Origin: Urophycis tenuis
Lineage: Eukaryota; Chordata; Actinopteri; Gadiformes; Phycidae
Assembly: GCA_036785325.1 (NCBI GenBank)
Contig: JAXIVH010000033.1
Coordinates: forward strand, 4,001,040-4,065,039
Length of the DNA: 64,000 nucleotides
Direction of reading: 5' to 3'
Position 1 is the stretch's first letter. Every line of letters begins with the position of its first letter. Position numbers and translations under genes: made by a program. This document shows, piece after piece, positions 1-28,361 of the stretch. The notes beneath the pieces are model-generated. The model was given only the letters and a program-made list of their open reading frames with translations, was not told the DNA's origin and ran no database searches.

Positions 1-1193
1 CCAGTTTCTTTAAGCAGGTCAAAGCAATCGAGAAAAACTATAATTCCCACTGAATGGAAATCCCGAAGGGGAGGCTCGGCGAACGAACACTTTTCAATAA
101 ATGTTACGTTGTCGCCACCTAGTGTTTCCTTTTTAATAGTGCGTTATACACGGATATCGATACATTTGACGTATATTTAAAGTATATATTTATCTTTTTT
201 ACTACTTTTTAATACTTTGTCTTATCGCATGTTTCTGTTTCCAGGAGGTTTCAATAGACAAAACATACGCCTTTCTAGTTATGGTTTACAGAGATTAAAG
301 CAATGCAGTCTTACCTCTTGTATGGGTCTGTTTTGTTTGTAGGGTGCGCTGCATGATATGTTCTGCTTAAAGTGAAAATAAGAACTAGAATAAAAACCAT
401 TTTTATGTTTGTACAATGTTTGACTAGACGGTCAGAGACCAAACAACACTTTAAAGAACACGGTCACCGGAACCACTGAGTGTGTTGTTCCAGTCGGAAT
501 ATGTTTGTCGGCGCACCAGGGTCTTGTTCTTGACGTATACGAGGGTCAGTTTGGTAAATAAAGACAATTTTCATTAATTTTCCTTCTTATAATGATTTTA
601 GGATTCAAGCGTTCACACACGTTCATGTATTTCAAGAACCCGCTATGGTTGTTTTCAAATAAATATCCGAAATTACCTAGATAATTAGCCCTACCATTCC
701 ACTCTCGGCTAGGCTATTTGAGCTAATTAACCTGCTGGTACTTGAATGGTTGGCACCCAAAAGACGAAAATCTACTCGGAATTGTAAGATTGTCTGTGGC
801 ACTGTGGGGGATGTGCCCATCCAGATAGAATAACGTTTTGCATGTTGACATGCATGCAACTTGAGAGCCCGAGCATGATCTGTAACGGGCAAGAAAGGTT
901 CCGCCCAGGCTGACTGATGTTGTTATATCTTCCAGTTTTCTACCAGCTACAGTCAAATACGAAGACATGTGATGCATATCTGTTAGGGACACAGCAATAC
1001 AGACAATGACATGCATTATTAGCGTGCAGGTTGTGTTTTTACTTCGTTTCGATACACAATGCCCAAATGCTGAAAGAGGAAATGCAGTATGTCATAGGAC
1101 TGCATTGTCACCAGTCAAGCTCAAATGTGACGTACATCTTTTGTAGTCAACATTTCGTAACCTTTAAAAAAAAAAAAAAATGCATTTAAGGTC
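1..1193. other. Upstream flank of MTMR9, no gene recognised
   Basis: AT-rich sequence with no open reading frame resembling a known protein on either strand. An AATAAA at about 557 could be a polyadenylation signal of a plus-strand gene lying to the left, but nothing else supports that. The stretch just before the MTMR9 start contains an A-run at 1166-1180. The promoter and 5' UTR of MTMR9 should lie here, but I see no clear TATA box or CpG island. Confidence 0.5.
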
Positions 1194-17024
<15,831 letters not shown>

Positions 17025-17052
<28 letters not shown>

Positions 17053-17239
17053 TAATGACAAGTGTGGAGGATAGTGGATAATGAGGGTGGGGATGGAGAG
17101 AGGGGAGAGGAGGGAGAGAGAGAGAGAGAGAGGGAGAGAGAGAGAGAGAGGGAGAGAGGAGGAGAGGAGAGGGGAGAGGGGAGAGGGAGAGGGAGAGGGA
17201 GAGGGAGAGGAGAGAGAGAAGAAGAGGAGAGGAGAGAGA

Positions 17240-17276
<37 letters not shown>

Positions 17277-17292
17277 GAGAGAGAGAGAGAGG

Positions 17293-17370
<78 letters not shown>
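17025..17370. repeat. (GACA)n and (GA)n tract in MTMR9 3' UTR
   Basis: GACA units begin within ten bases of the MTMR9 stop codon and pass into about 270 bp of GA-rich sequence, so the proximal 3' UTR is almost entirely simple repeat. Confidence 0.93.
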
Positions 17371-17372
<2 letters not shown>

Positions 17373-17430
17373 TGCGTGTTGAAGGAGGGACATGAGAAGG
17401 GACCAAAACAGGAGGGGCCTGGGAGAAGAG

Positions 17431-17436
17431 AATAAA
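17431..17436 (+). terminator. Polyadenylation signal AATAAA of MTMR9
   Basis: AATAAA lies 415 bp after the MTMR9 stop, past the GA repeat, and is the first canonical signal in a suitable position. Confidence 0.7.
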
Positions 17437-18722
17437 GATGAAATATTACAAGAGCACTGTCTATTGACACACCACTACATGATTAGTGGTTAAATTATAT
17501 GTCCATGTTTACCAAATTATGGAAATATCATTGTAATGCCTTCTCATGATTGTATTTTGCAAAGGCCTTATGGAATTGTCCCCCAAGTTGCATGACAACC
17601 TGATCAAAAACTTTTGGTTTGGTTTACATTTTGTTCCCCCTGTGGAATATGTGCACTCAAATTGCCTAATTTTCTTTTCAATAATCAAAAGTGAGTTGTT
17701 GTTGTTGTTATTGTTGTTATCAGGTTTGTTTAGCCTACGTTAGTTGTTTTTTTTTTGCGATTTACCACCACGGGTGGTAAAAGTAAGAGTGACACATTCC
17801 TTCGAAGACCGAACGGGCCGTTTAGTGTACTGTGCATGATTTACGATATCATTTGATATAATTGAATGGCGTACACGCACTGACACGTTTGTAAAAACAT
17901 GCGTATCTCCTGCCAGACAGACGCTGCCAGAAATAAAAAATAAAAGCCTCCACACTAAATATAGCAGACAGTTCTGCGTAATTACAATGATGCATTGTAG
18001 CAGCCTCTGCCATTGAGACATGTGTGCTGCATTTTGGGGAGAGCATATCTACTACTGGTCTCATGCATTCAAGGTCACCAGAAAACATTGAACACTTGCA
18101 CATTCATGTTGTTATTATGTTTTTTTTTGTATATTGTCAGGGGGGGGGGGGGGATTAAAGATATCTGCTGTTTTTCTTATTTTCAATTATGAAACTAACT
18201 TGTGTTCGTCAGAAATGTCTCTGATATTAATATATATGCTTGTAGAAGCGGCTTTAATGCAAGGCCAGAGAACAGTTGTCCGTCAGATGCCTATTGTTGC
18301 TCAATGAAATACTCTAGCATTAATTAAAAAAAAAAAAAATCACTGTAAAACGTGACCCGTTGAGTTATTGAATCCTTTCAAAACCATTTCACCTGCTGGC
18401 TAACAGTGCTGCGGCTTGCCTTTCAAGGCGTTCCTTGGGCGTCATGGAGATTTCCATACATCTGTAAACGTCACAAGTGCTTGCATGTCACATGACCTCT
18501 CCTCCTTGGCGCACACAAGAGCCTCCTGTCCCCTTTGTCTGATCTCCATTGTGACTTCATCTTCAGTCCCAACATTAGTTCAAAAAGGTCATTCTTAAAA
18601 GAGGAAATTAATTTAAGCAGATCAAATAAGGCCACCAAACCCCACCTGATCCCCTGGCACGGGTCTAACGCAGCCGCTACCGTCTCTGTAGACAGCTGGA
18701 TGTTGGTTCTGCTTGCACAACG

Positions 18723-18798
<76 letters not shown>
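18723..18798. repeat. (TG)n microsatellite
   Basis: Uninterrupted TG array of about 75 bp in the MTMR9-FAM167A spacer. Confidence 0.97.
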
Positions 18799-18799
<1 letters not shown>

Positions 18800-20279
18800 T
18801 GTCTGTTTTGGTCTCGGTCCATGGAGAGGGTTACGAAACACCACTGATATGGGCGAGATGGGGGAGATACCCCCCACCCCCTATGACGGGCATGGGACCT
18901 GCAGGGGCCGTCCAGTTGCTGGGCAGCAGCAGAGCATATGATGGAGTGGATGTGACCTGACCTGTTTACGATTCATGAATGGCTTTAGATGTCGCCCCCT
19001 CCTTTCTTCAGGGTTTGTACATTTAGATGATGGGTGATTGATGTCCTATCAAACATGGATGAACCTGATGCTCCGGACGCTCTGGACTTTTGTGGAGTTT
19101 GTTGTTTGCGTTTTGGGTGCAGGGGTGGGGTGGCTGAGCAATCGTGTGTTATTGATGTTCCCTTGAAGCACAGTGGGGGGGCCCTCTTCTGATTGGTCAG
19201 GCAAAACTCAAACCCTATAGAGTTGAAGGGAAATCCCTTGAATGACATAGTTGTCCTTTAATCATCTTTGAGAAGTGAAACAGATCTCTCCCAAAACAGG
19301 GCTGTGCTGGTCACCTGACCCCTCTCCTCCGTGTTATGTATCCAAAATGATTGGAACGGCATAAACAGCGTCGCCATCCAATTTGCACGCTCGCGGATTC
19401 ACATTGACGTGGTTGTTTTTGTCCGGCCCCCCCTTCCGTCTGACGTGAGTTTGGGGTGTGTGCTCCGCTCCACCACTCACATCACTCGGCGCTGACGTGT
19501 CTGAGGCCCCCCACCCCCCCACCCCCACCCCCACCCAGGCCAAGCCATCCACTCCCATTGGGAGATAAGGTGAACCCTTTAGCTCAACACACCACAAAGT
19601 CAAGTTGAGGGTCGACCAATGTAAACAATAACTTTTTTTTTTTTTACCCTTTTCTTTGATAGACTATTACACATAGCCAGGCTGAGACTGTTGACATCCT
19701 TCTTTAACTGTGTGATGCATAGAGCATGGTCTGAAATGTGTGTCATGATTCTTTACGAATGGATGTGTTTTGGGCCAATAGGGCACAAAGTGTAGTGACA
19801 TCAGAATGCATCATGGGATTTCATGTCAGTGATGCTCCGCCATTTTGAGAGGACTCAAGAGGGTTATAGCAACGTGAAATCCTAAATAAACGTAAAAATA
19901 CCGTATTCTAGGCTATTCAAAGCTTTGTTGTGCGACGTTTCGCCGAGACGCGCCGTGGCAGTAACAAACACAACAATGTCATCCCATAACGACAAATAAT
20001 GTCACCATGAATTACTAAACAATGACCAAAACACCATTACTACCGGTAACATTCATATCTTCTATAGGCCTACTTCCGAAATGGAGGCAGCGACTGCGAC
20101 GTGACTTCCACGTTAAGCCCTAAGAATAGGTAGATACGTTTTCGACTAGTTTTTTGTTGCACACCCAGATATTTGTGAAAATGCATTTAACTTATGTTTC
20201 CGGCCATCGTTTTAACATCACCGCGTCATCCTGAGAACCAGCCCATTGACTTATGTACTCTATACTTGCATTTATAGTG

Positions 20280-20454
20280 TACATTTAGGACATTTAGCAG
20301 AGGCGTTTATCCAAAGCGACTTACAATAAGTACATTTGTCAGAGGAAGGTGAAGCACCAGAACAAGTTTCAAGCATTCAAATTGCTGGGTTAACCATCGC
20401 TAGTATACAACATCTCTGGCCTAAGGTGCTACAAGACGTACTCTTTTGAACAAC
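20280..20454 (-). mobile_element. SINE tail fragment running into the assembly gap
   Basis: The text 'TTATCCAAAGCGACTTACAA' is the widespread teleost SINE tail, read here on the minus strand. The rest of the copy is lost in the N gap that starts at 20455. Confidence 0.55.
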
Positions 20455-20654
20455 NNNNNNNNNNNNNNNNNNNNNNNNNNNNNNNNNNNNNNNNNNNNNN
20501 NNNNNNNNNNNNNNNNNNNNNNNNNNNNNNNNNNNNNNNNNNNNNNNNNNNNNNNNNNNNNNNNNNNNNNNNNNNNNNNNNNNNNNNNNNNNNNNNNNNN
20601 NNNNNNNNNNNNNNNNNNNNNNNNNNNNNNNNNNNNNNNNNNNNNNNNNNNNNN
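20455..20654. other. Assembly gap, 200 N
   Basis: Exactly 200 undetermined bases, which looks like a fixed-size placeholder, so the true distance is unknown. Confidence 0.99.
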
Positions 20655-23600
20655 TGAGCAGAGTTCCGCCAACCAGCTCCGTGGCTGGGACGTACATGAG
20701 CATCAAGACTTTGATAAGAACGATAAGTACAGAGTGACCGTCTGCGGGGAGGACACTTTATTCAAAATGTGAACGTGAGAACACAGTTCTGTAAAGCTGG
20801 GGAGGAGGAGTGAAGGAGGACGCTGGGCTACTTGAAGCTGCCTTGCAAAGTGATCCTCTCTTTGCCCTACTGAGTGCTCTGAAATTCCATCCCCGTATTC
20901 AAAGCGGTGTTGTTCACCCATACTGTCCAGCATGGCTGTCTGGAAGAAAGGTTAAACCCTTCTTTCCCAGCCCGGCCATGTTTTTAGTTTTTCCTTAGTA
21001 TAATTTTTTTTATATATCCTTTTAATCAACCAGAGAGGAGAAGACCCACCTCACTGGCAGCCCGCCTGCCTGTCTGCCTGCTCCTGTTATGGCTACAATC
21101 AGTTACACAAAGCAGACGAGGGCACAGACCCCCCTGACGCGAAACGCCGCACCTGGTGGTTAAAAAGCCCGCCTGGGCACGTGGCGCCGGCCGGCCCCGC
21201 GTCAAGACGCCGTGTTGAGAAACGAAACCCAGCCCCCCCCCCGCTGTGTGATCTTTCGCTGCGCGGCAAGTAACAGCCTCGGGACAGATTACGCGGGGTT
21301 ATGCATCAAAGCTAACGTTTAGCGACAAGGTGACATCACTGTTTTTGGCGGAGACAAAGGCTAAGCGGTGGAGAATGTCGTGAGTCGCGGGCCCCCGTGC
21401 CGGTCCGGTCATGCCTGCGTTCTCACACTACATGAAGGAGTTCTGCTAATTGGGGGGGGGGGGGGGGGGATGCTGTTGGAAAATCTCAGGTTAATCCAGT
21501 TTCGGTGGGAAAAACAACCAAACCCCTTCCCTCTGTTTCACAGGTAGTAAATACATAAAGTCACGCTACAAAGTGCATGAGCGGTTTTAATAAAGCCGTT
21601 TTTAATAGAATAATCCCAAAATGTCATTTGGAAGAAGGATTAAATTCGCCACCTGGGGCCGTTCCTCATGGTGGCGAACAACTGAGTGTGTTGATAGGCT
21701 TACGTTTTGGGGGTTAGAAGCTGTTAAAGTGAGGGATAAGTAGAGGAGAACGCTAGAAATGGGTATTCTGTGTTCTCCGTTTCAAGGGGGCCATTGACTA
21801 ATCCCTCATTGGTGGCTCAAAAATCTTGGGACCCAATGTTAAGACTTTGATTCACTTCAAAGTGCTGAAGTGCAGACTCAAAGGCTCAAAACTTCACACA
21901 GCTCATGAAATCAAGATCTGAATTAGTGCAAACTAAGTGACTTACTCACTAAATGTCACCTGTCCCATGACAGATCTTCAAGTTAGCCCCTCAGACATTT
22001 GTAAGTCAAAGTTAAAAATGCACGCCTTATGCTGAAAACAAATCATACCTATAGGCTACCATGATTCTGCAAATCAAAAAGCCTATCCAAAAATGATCAT
22101 TGAAATATACAAACAAACAACAAACAATTGACATTTGACTGTCTGCTTGCATATGTATTCCATTGTTTTGAATTCAGAAAGTAACCTTAAATGTATGGCA
22201 TAACAACAACAAAAGTATCTAAAAGCGTCAGTGAGTAGGCCCTACTCAACAAGACATGTGCGCAGTCCTGCGTTACAGTAAAGTGCTGCAGAACTTCTCC
22301 TCTGCTGTCTGCTCGTTTGTTTTCTGCTAAGAACGGTTCTTCAGCTCGATGCAAAATAGATGGTTAATCCTTTATGTGTACCCCTCAATTAGAACCTTGT
22401 TTGGTTCCAAGTCTAAGTCCTGTTGCCAACATGTCTGATTTGATCCCATTCATCTGTCTGTAAATCATTTAATTACAGGTTAACCCAGCTGCACAACATC
22501 AGCAGTATTTTGTTGCCAGGGAGTTCGCAAAATCGGAGGATGACTAACACCAAGTGTAATTAAATAATATCATCTCGGTTACAATCTGTACAGGACGAAC
22601 GGCATTTCTGTCAATCGTGGCGTGTTATTGGAATTGTTGCCAGGCAACTCCCCATTGCGCAGATGGGGTCACGTTTCATCACCAAAGATACTTTCCTCTT
22701 TGGGTAGATATTCATCAAGCGATTAATACGCGATGAATGTTTTTTTTTCCCCCTCCTGGAATGACTCATTTGAACAACAAACACAGGGGGACGATGGAGG
22801 GGGGGAAGGTGGAGTTGGGACTTTTAGGACGAATCGAATGTACCGAATCAAATATACGACAACTTTTAGGACGAATCAAACATAGGCCTACTGCATATAC
22901 CGTGCAGATATTGACTCGTCCGGATAAGTTCAACAAAAAAAAAATTCTACTTGATGCGACACTTGGGCAGCCAAGTCACCGAAAGGGGCTCCGCTGGTAA
23001 GCTCACACAGAGCTTGAAGTCATGCATGAAAATCCCCCTTCCAGCGAAGTCATTCATCCCAGACAGGAGGGCCCCATGGGTCCTGGTGCAGATCAATGGG
23101 AGACACGACGGTTCCTAGAGAACACAATTTACAGCGTGCCCTGGCCTCCGGTCCCCCCGACACCCATCGAGTCGTGTCCCCACAGCCAATGACATGCCTC
23201 TGCACATGCCTAAGTCACCGGCTTCTATATTCAAATAAATCCACGTAGATATACATTCCATGTATTTTTATACTGAAGTCCACTGTTAATATATACATTT
23301 ATATAATCCACAATGTCATTAGCTGCAACCTGCGCCTGCTCCTGATGCCACTTCAGTGTCGCGCCGGTGGTCCTGGTGGGATGCCAAGACGCCATTAATT
23401 TGCGTTGCGCTCGTTGCACAACAGCGCGGCGACACTGAAAATGAATCTAACCTAATGCGTTTGTCTCTGTGTACGGGAGTGGCACACTAAACTGGGGCCT
23501 GGGTTGAGGAGCGAGGAATGCCCCGTGGTGGAAGTCACGAAGCGGGGGCCCCCCTCCTGTAAGAAGAGGCGAGCGAGCGAGCGCCACCGTGGCACTGGGT

Positions 23601-24190
23601 TCGCGGTGGGCCCTACTACGGAGCAATGGTGCAGACGCGTGTTAATGGGAAACGGGGAGCGGAAAACGCCCACCGGCACGCCGCAGGATCCCCTCACAAC
23701 TAAACCTGTTTTTTATTTTTTATTTTTTTTATTTTTTAAAGATGACGTGCTACTGTCATTCCATTCGGCTTTTTTTCCCTCGTTCCTGAGATTGTTTGGA
23801 CCCGCGCGACTCCTCGATCCAAAATGAGTGACTGGTTCTCTTGGCAGTCGTCTTGGTGACCTCACGTGTCTCTCACCCCCAAAACATCCTTCCATAAGAA
23901 TTTAAAGTCCTATTTCCAAGTATGATACGAGTCAGTAGAAACGTGCATTTTTCTGAAAATAGTAAACATTTATGAAAATAACAGCTTAGTAAAACAAAAA
24001 AATACTTTAAATGCTGTTTCTCACAAGGCCCAGCAATGCACCTGGCTAGTCAAAGGTGACAGAAAAAAAACCCCTCCTACTATTGTTAACACACAGGCAG
24101 TGTTGATATGGCCAACATGTATCGACTAAGCAAGGCAGTGTCATCGTTAGAACCCATTTCGAAGGAATACATTTTTTTCAGGTTATGCCA

Positions 24191-24228
24191 CACATCCTGT
24201 GCTTTAGGGCATTAAGGCACAGGATGTG
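24191..24228. other. Perfect 12-bp inverted repeat, 14-nt loop
   Basis: CACATCCTGTGC and its exact reverse complement, in the MTMR9-FAM167A spacer. Confidence 0.8.
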
Positions 24229-25420
24229 CAGCCAACCCATTTCTAAAGATCCCCTGTATTCGACACAAAGTCACTTCACTTTTAGTCCCCACTTCCCGTT
24301 CATAGAATAATGAATCAAAGAAGCCGACATGCAGTTCGCTATTCATGCTGGATCTCAATTAATCATGTCAACAAATAGCCTTATTTTTTTACCATTGGTA
24401 TTGAAGCATCATTTGGCATTTTTTCTTTTTCGTTATGATCGTCATTAAACCGTCTTCTTTTTTTTTTTTGTGTGATACCAAAAAAAAGCATCAACATTGA
24501 CAAGCCGTCTGAAAGGGTTCTTATGAAGTGAAAGTCACGAGGGCTGGTGAAGGCTTGGGGTCGGGGTGAGGCCTGCTAGTCAGGCCTCGCACCCGCTGCA
24601 GCTTGTCTGGGCTCAAAAGGTGTGTATGGCGTGAGTTGGATTCTCAGGTCAAGACTGGGCATGCCCTGCCACCAGTGTGTCATAGGCAAACTCAGCCAGT
24701 GAGCAAACAACATTGTTTAATCATCAATGGTTTCATCATAAGAGAACGTGATTAGAAAAAATACATATAATCACAAATATATATTTTTTTGAAAGGCAAT
24801 TTTGATTTCAGGTACATGGGGGTAGATACTCCTATCCCTACATTATACACATCATAAATCTATCCATATTATTCAACTCAATACTAAGCAGACCAAATGA
24901 AAGGCACCTACATGAAAATATCTCCAACATGAGCAATTTATGAGTCAAACATCGTCTGGATTGTAAATGTTTGCCGAGATCAAATTAAAAACTTCAGCTG
25001 CCTTCTGCAAACGAACCAGAATAAAGACTGTGGTCCTTACTGTCCTCACAGGCCTGACACAGACTAACCCACCATCAAACCCCTTGAGTCTACGTCTCCC
25101 TCTTTGATCCATGAACCCATCCGACCGAGCAGTCAACACCCCCCCCCCCCCCCCCCCCCCCCCCCACCACCCAGCGGTTCCCAACCGAGGGGTCGCGACC
25201 CCATTACGGGTCATCAGATATACACATGGGGTCACAGGACACCGACGACACGGTACACGCTGTGGATATTTGGACACACGAGCTGTAGTCATTACACGTT
25301 TTTTATAAAAACAGTTGAAAAGGTCATGAAGGTCTCGTGAAGGTCCGGTATAGATGGAACAGACTGCTCCCATGTAGGAACTACTACTAATCATCACTTT
25401 GTGTGGACATTGATATCAAA

Positions 25421-25473
25421 CCTGTGTGTGTGCCTGTGTGTGCGTGTGTGCGTGCGTGCGTATGTGTGTGCGC

Positions 25474-25514
<41 letters not shown>

Positions 25515-25566
25515 CGTGCGTGTGTGTGTGTGTGTGTGTGCATGTCTGTGCGTGTGTGTGTGTGTG
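25421..25566. repeat. (TG)n / (TGCG)n microsatellite
   Basis: TG array with CGTG interruptions, about 220 bp beyond the 3' end of the FAM167A coding region. Confidence 0.95.
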
Positions 25567-25785
25567 GAAACAGATGCACAAACCAATGCAAGAAGTCTGG
25601 GGTTCCAACAAGTCATCAAACCTACAAACAGGGGTTGACGGGCCAAACGAGCTCAGAACCCACCCCCCCCCCCCCCCAAAAAAAAAAAACCAAAACAGAA
25701 CCCCTCACGGTTCCAAGCTGTGCGGGTTCGGGCCCCGACCCCGGATGTAGCCCCCGACGTAGCCCCGACGTAGCCCCGAGGCCAG

Positions 25786-27927
25786 CTAGCACAGCGAGAA
25801 GCGCCGGGAGTTGATGTTCATCTTGGTGACGCCGATGAGCCGCAGCGGGGCGGAGAGGCCCAGGCCCGGCGTGACGGGACACTCGCACAGCAGGTCGGAC
25901 AGCTCGTCGCGCTCCTCCATGCCGAAGGTGGCGTCGTTCAGCATGCGGCGGTGCAGCTGGCACGTCTGCTCGATCTTCAGCTGGTGGATGTCGGCGCGCA
26001 GCCGCATCAGCTGCCGGGCCAGCTGCTGGTCCTGCAGGCGCATCTCCGCCTGCCGAACGCCAACGGGGGAGAAGGGGGAAAGATTAGATTAGATTAGATT
26101 CAACTTTATTGTCATTGTGCAGAGTAGAAGAAGAAGAAGAAGAATTACTTTTTTGATCCCGTGAGGGAAATTTGGTCTCTGCGTTTAACCCAATCGTAAA
26201 TTAGTGAAACACACTCAGCACACAGTGATGGTGAGGCACACAGTGAGGTGAAGCACACACTTAAACCCGATGCAGTGAGCTAGCTGCCTGCAACAGCGGC
26301 GCAGTGAGGGGTTAGGTGCCTTGTTCAAGGGCACTTCAGCCGTTCGTACTGGTCGGGGTTCGAACCGGCATCCCTCCGGTTACAAGTCCAAAGCCCTAAC
26401 CAGTAGGCCGCGGCTGCCCAAAAGTAGTAGAGTACAAGAGTACAAGTACAGGGACAACGAAATGCAGTTGGCGTTCTAACCAGAAGTGCAAATGTGCGAT
26501 AAAGGTGCGGGTTGAAATGCAGAGTGCAAAATTGAAAAACATGAAAAGTGGCAGTAGTTATTAAAGTGGCAGTAGTTATTAAAGTGACGGTAATCAACGG
26601 TAGTTGTTAAAGTGACAGTAAACAGTGCAGGTGGAGGTAATGATCATTGAGGTAGTAGAGAGATGGAGGAGGAGGAGGAGGAGGACCGTGGGACAGGGTG
26701 GGGGGTGGGGGGTGGGCGGCGGTGGCGACAGGAACAAATATAGCCGTGGTCACGTTGGCATTTCCCCCCGGGACGGGGAGTTGTTAACCTTCTCTGTGTT
26801 TACGTTCCCGGATGACGGCGAGGACGATGCGAATCGCCCTGATGAATGGCCCCGCCGCCGCCGTGCAATTGTGTCAAGTGTGGTGTCGCGTGTGAAATAT
26901 TGTAGACAAAAGCCTTTTGGCGTAAACAGCTATAGATTGAGTCGGTGCGACGGTGTTTACTTTTCCGCCGCTGCCAAAACATGCAACAGGCAAACGTGAA
27001 GCCGGAGAGTGAAGGAGCGTTCTAAAAAGGGGCCGCGCACTAACGATGACGCTGCTCGCATGAATAACTCAAGATTCAACTCCCTGAAGCGCTTCCACTC
27101 ACTCGAGGTGACTTGAGGTGACTCGAGGTGATACGGGTGGCGATTCAAGATCATCACGAAATGACATGCTTTGCTAACCTCTCTATTCATTTTTCGCCCT
27201 TGGATTTCACTGTAGGCATTACATAAGTGAAATACTCCTCAAGCCAACCCGGTCCACTTAGAAGGTGAATAGACTTTAAACAATGCCTTTGTTGATACAA
27301 CAGCGTAATAAATGGGGGGGCGGGGGGGGGGGGGGGGGGGGGGGGGGGAATAAACCCCTCCATGTTTCCTTAACAACTCTCTGTTTAATTAACCGTCTCC
27401 TGGGCTGGGCATCAAACCTGGAAGCTTACCAGCTCTTTCCGGAGCCAAGCGAGAGCCGCGTCCATGTTCCCAAAGCCCCTCAACAACGGGACCCCCCTGT
27501 CCTCAGTGGACGGCTCCCCCGCGGTAGCAGCGGTAGTGGTCTCTTCCTCCTCCTCCTCCTTTTCCTCCTTCTCCTCTTTGTCTGCGGGGCCCTTTGAGGG
27601 GCGGGGTCCCCCGTCTCCGGGCTGCGTCCCCGGCCGGCCCCCGCGGGGAGCCGGGGGCCCCACGGAGCCGAAGCTGTCCGACTCCACGTGGGCCTGCCAC
27701 TCCAGGTAGGAGGGCCTGCGGGTCTCCAGGCGGAGCTTCTCCGTCAGCGCCTTCAGGGACAGCAGGTGGTCGTCCTCGCCGGCCGCCGCGCCGGGCTCGC
27801 CGTCCTTCTCCGCCTCCTCCTCCTCCTTCTCCTTCTCCTGCTCCTGCTGCTCCTGCTCCTCCACCCGCGTGTCCTGGGGGTGGCCGGTGGCGCAGCACGT
27901 CGTCAAGGGAACCGCGGACGCTTCCAT
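25786..27927 (-). CDS. fam167a: FAM167A (DIORA-1 family), two coding exons
   Basis: Coding exons on the minus strand are 27430-27927 (start Met at 27927, donor GAGCTG|GTAAGC) and 25786-26049 (acceptor TTCGGCAG|GCGGAG). The total is 253 codons in frame. The second exon carries the family signature: IEQTC and ERDELSDL inside a helical, coiled-coil-like stretch, and the C-terminus IGVTKMNINSRRFSLC, which is near-invariant in vertebrates. Human FAM167A has 214 residues; the fish protein is longer because of Glu/Lys/Gln-rich low-complexity segments in exon 1. Molecular function is poorly known; the human gene is noted for autoimmune association with neighbouring BLK. The paralogue FAM167B cannot be fully excluded, but the MTMR9 neighbour supports FAM167A. 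The intron holds a SINE nested in a LINE tail. Confidence 0.92.
26083..26123 (-). mobile_element. LINE tail fragment interrupted by a SINE
   Basis: A tandem AGATT tract is followed by 'CAACTTTATTGTCATTGTGC'. The matching continuation (GTACAAGTACAGGGACAACGAA) resumes at about 26430 after the SINE, so one repeat was split by the other. Confidence 0.6.
26124..26420 (-). mobile_element. tRNA-derived SINE with (GAA)n tail
   Basis: On the minus strand a tRNA-like head (box B GGTTCGAAC-type at about 26357-26366) leads into a roughly 200-bp body and ends in a 'TTTGATCCCGTGAGGGAA'-type tail plus a trinucleotide run. A second, similar copy in opposite orientation lies at 35703-35994. Located in the FAM167A intron. 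Confidence 0.8.
27127..27303. repeat. 177-bp direct repeat, copy 1 (FAM167A intron)
   Basis: Begins GGTGAT and ends GATACAACAG. Copy 2 at 28185-28361 has the same length with no indels and seven mismatches by eye. The two copies flank FAM167A exon 1. Confidence 0.93.
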
Positions 27928-28184
27928 CGCTGCTCGGCCTCATAAAACACGCCGTTACCTGAGCGACGACGAGACACAGAGCACGGTCCGCACCGTGAGG
28001 GACGATGAAGGCGGGGGGGGGGGGGCTTAGAGGCATGAACCTGGTGTCACAAGTTTGTAGTCATCAGTGACTCCTGGGTTTGAGCCCCGACGGCCACAGA
28101 AGCAGCCTGATGGCATCCTGGGAGCAAGGAAGCCCTAACGCCTGCCTGCTCCCTAATGACCTGAGGCTGAATACACTGACTGGA

Positions 28185-28361
28185 GGTGATGCGGGTGGCG
28201 ATTCAAGATCATCACCAAATGACATGCTTTGCTAACCTCTCTATTCATTTTTCGCCCTTGGATTTCACTGTAAGCATTATATAAGTGAAATACTCCACAA
28301 GGCAACCCGGTCCACTTAGAAGGTGAATAGACTTTAAACAGTGCCTTTGTTGATACAACAG
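28185..28361. repeat. 177-bp direct repeat, copy 2 (upstream of FAM167A)
   Basis: Partner of 27127-27303, 1058 bp apart in the same orientation. A tRNA-like, SINE-like segment with a GGTTTGAGCCCC core precedes it at about 28040-28100. Confidence 0.93.

Larger units (their letters stand above)
17456..25785. other. Intergenic spacer between MTMR9 and FAM167A
   Basis: No protein-coding exon recognised on either strand. It contains TG arrays, a SINE fragment, an assembly gap, poly-C and poly-G runs, and a truncated hAT end at about 25172 (starting CAGCGGTTCCCAACC) whose right end I cannot find. No trace of TDH, which lies between the orthologous genes in human, was seen. Confidence 0.6.

Noticed and set aside
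557..562. AATAAA as the end of an upstream gene
   Set aside because: No coding sequence precedes it within the window, so the hexamer alone is not enough.
20421..20772. Open frames spanning the N run
   Set aside because: They exist only because undetermined bases contain no stops.
25172..25340. Third hAT element
   Set aside because: Only the left end (CAGCGGTTCCCAACC) is recognisable; no right inverted repeat or target duplication found.
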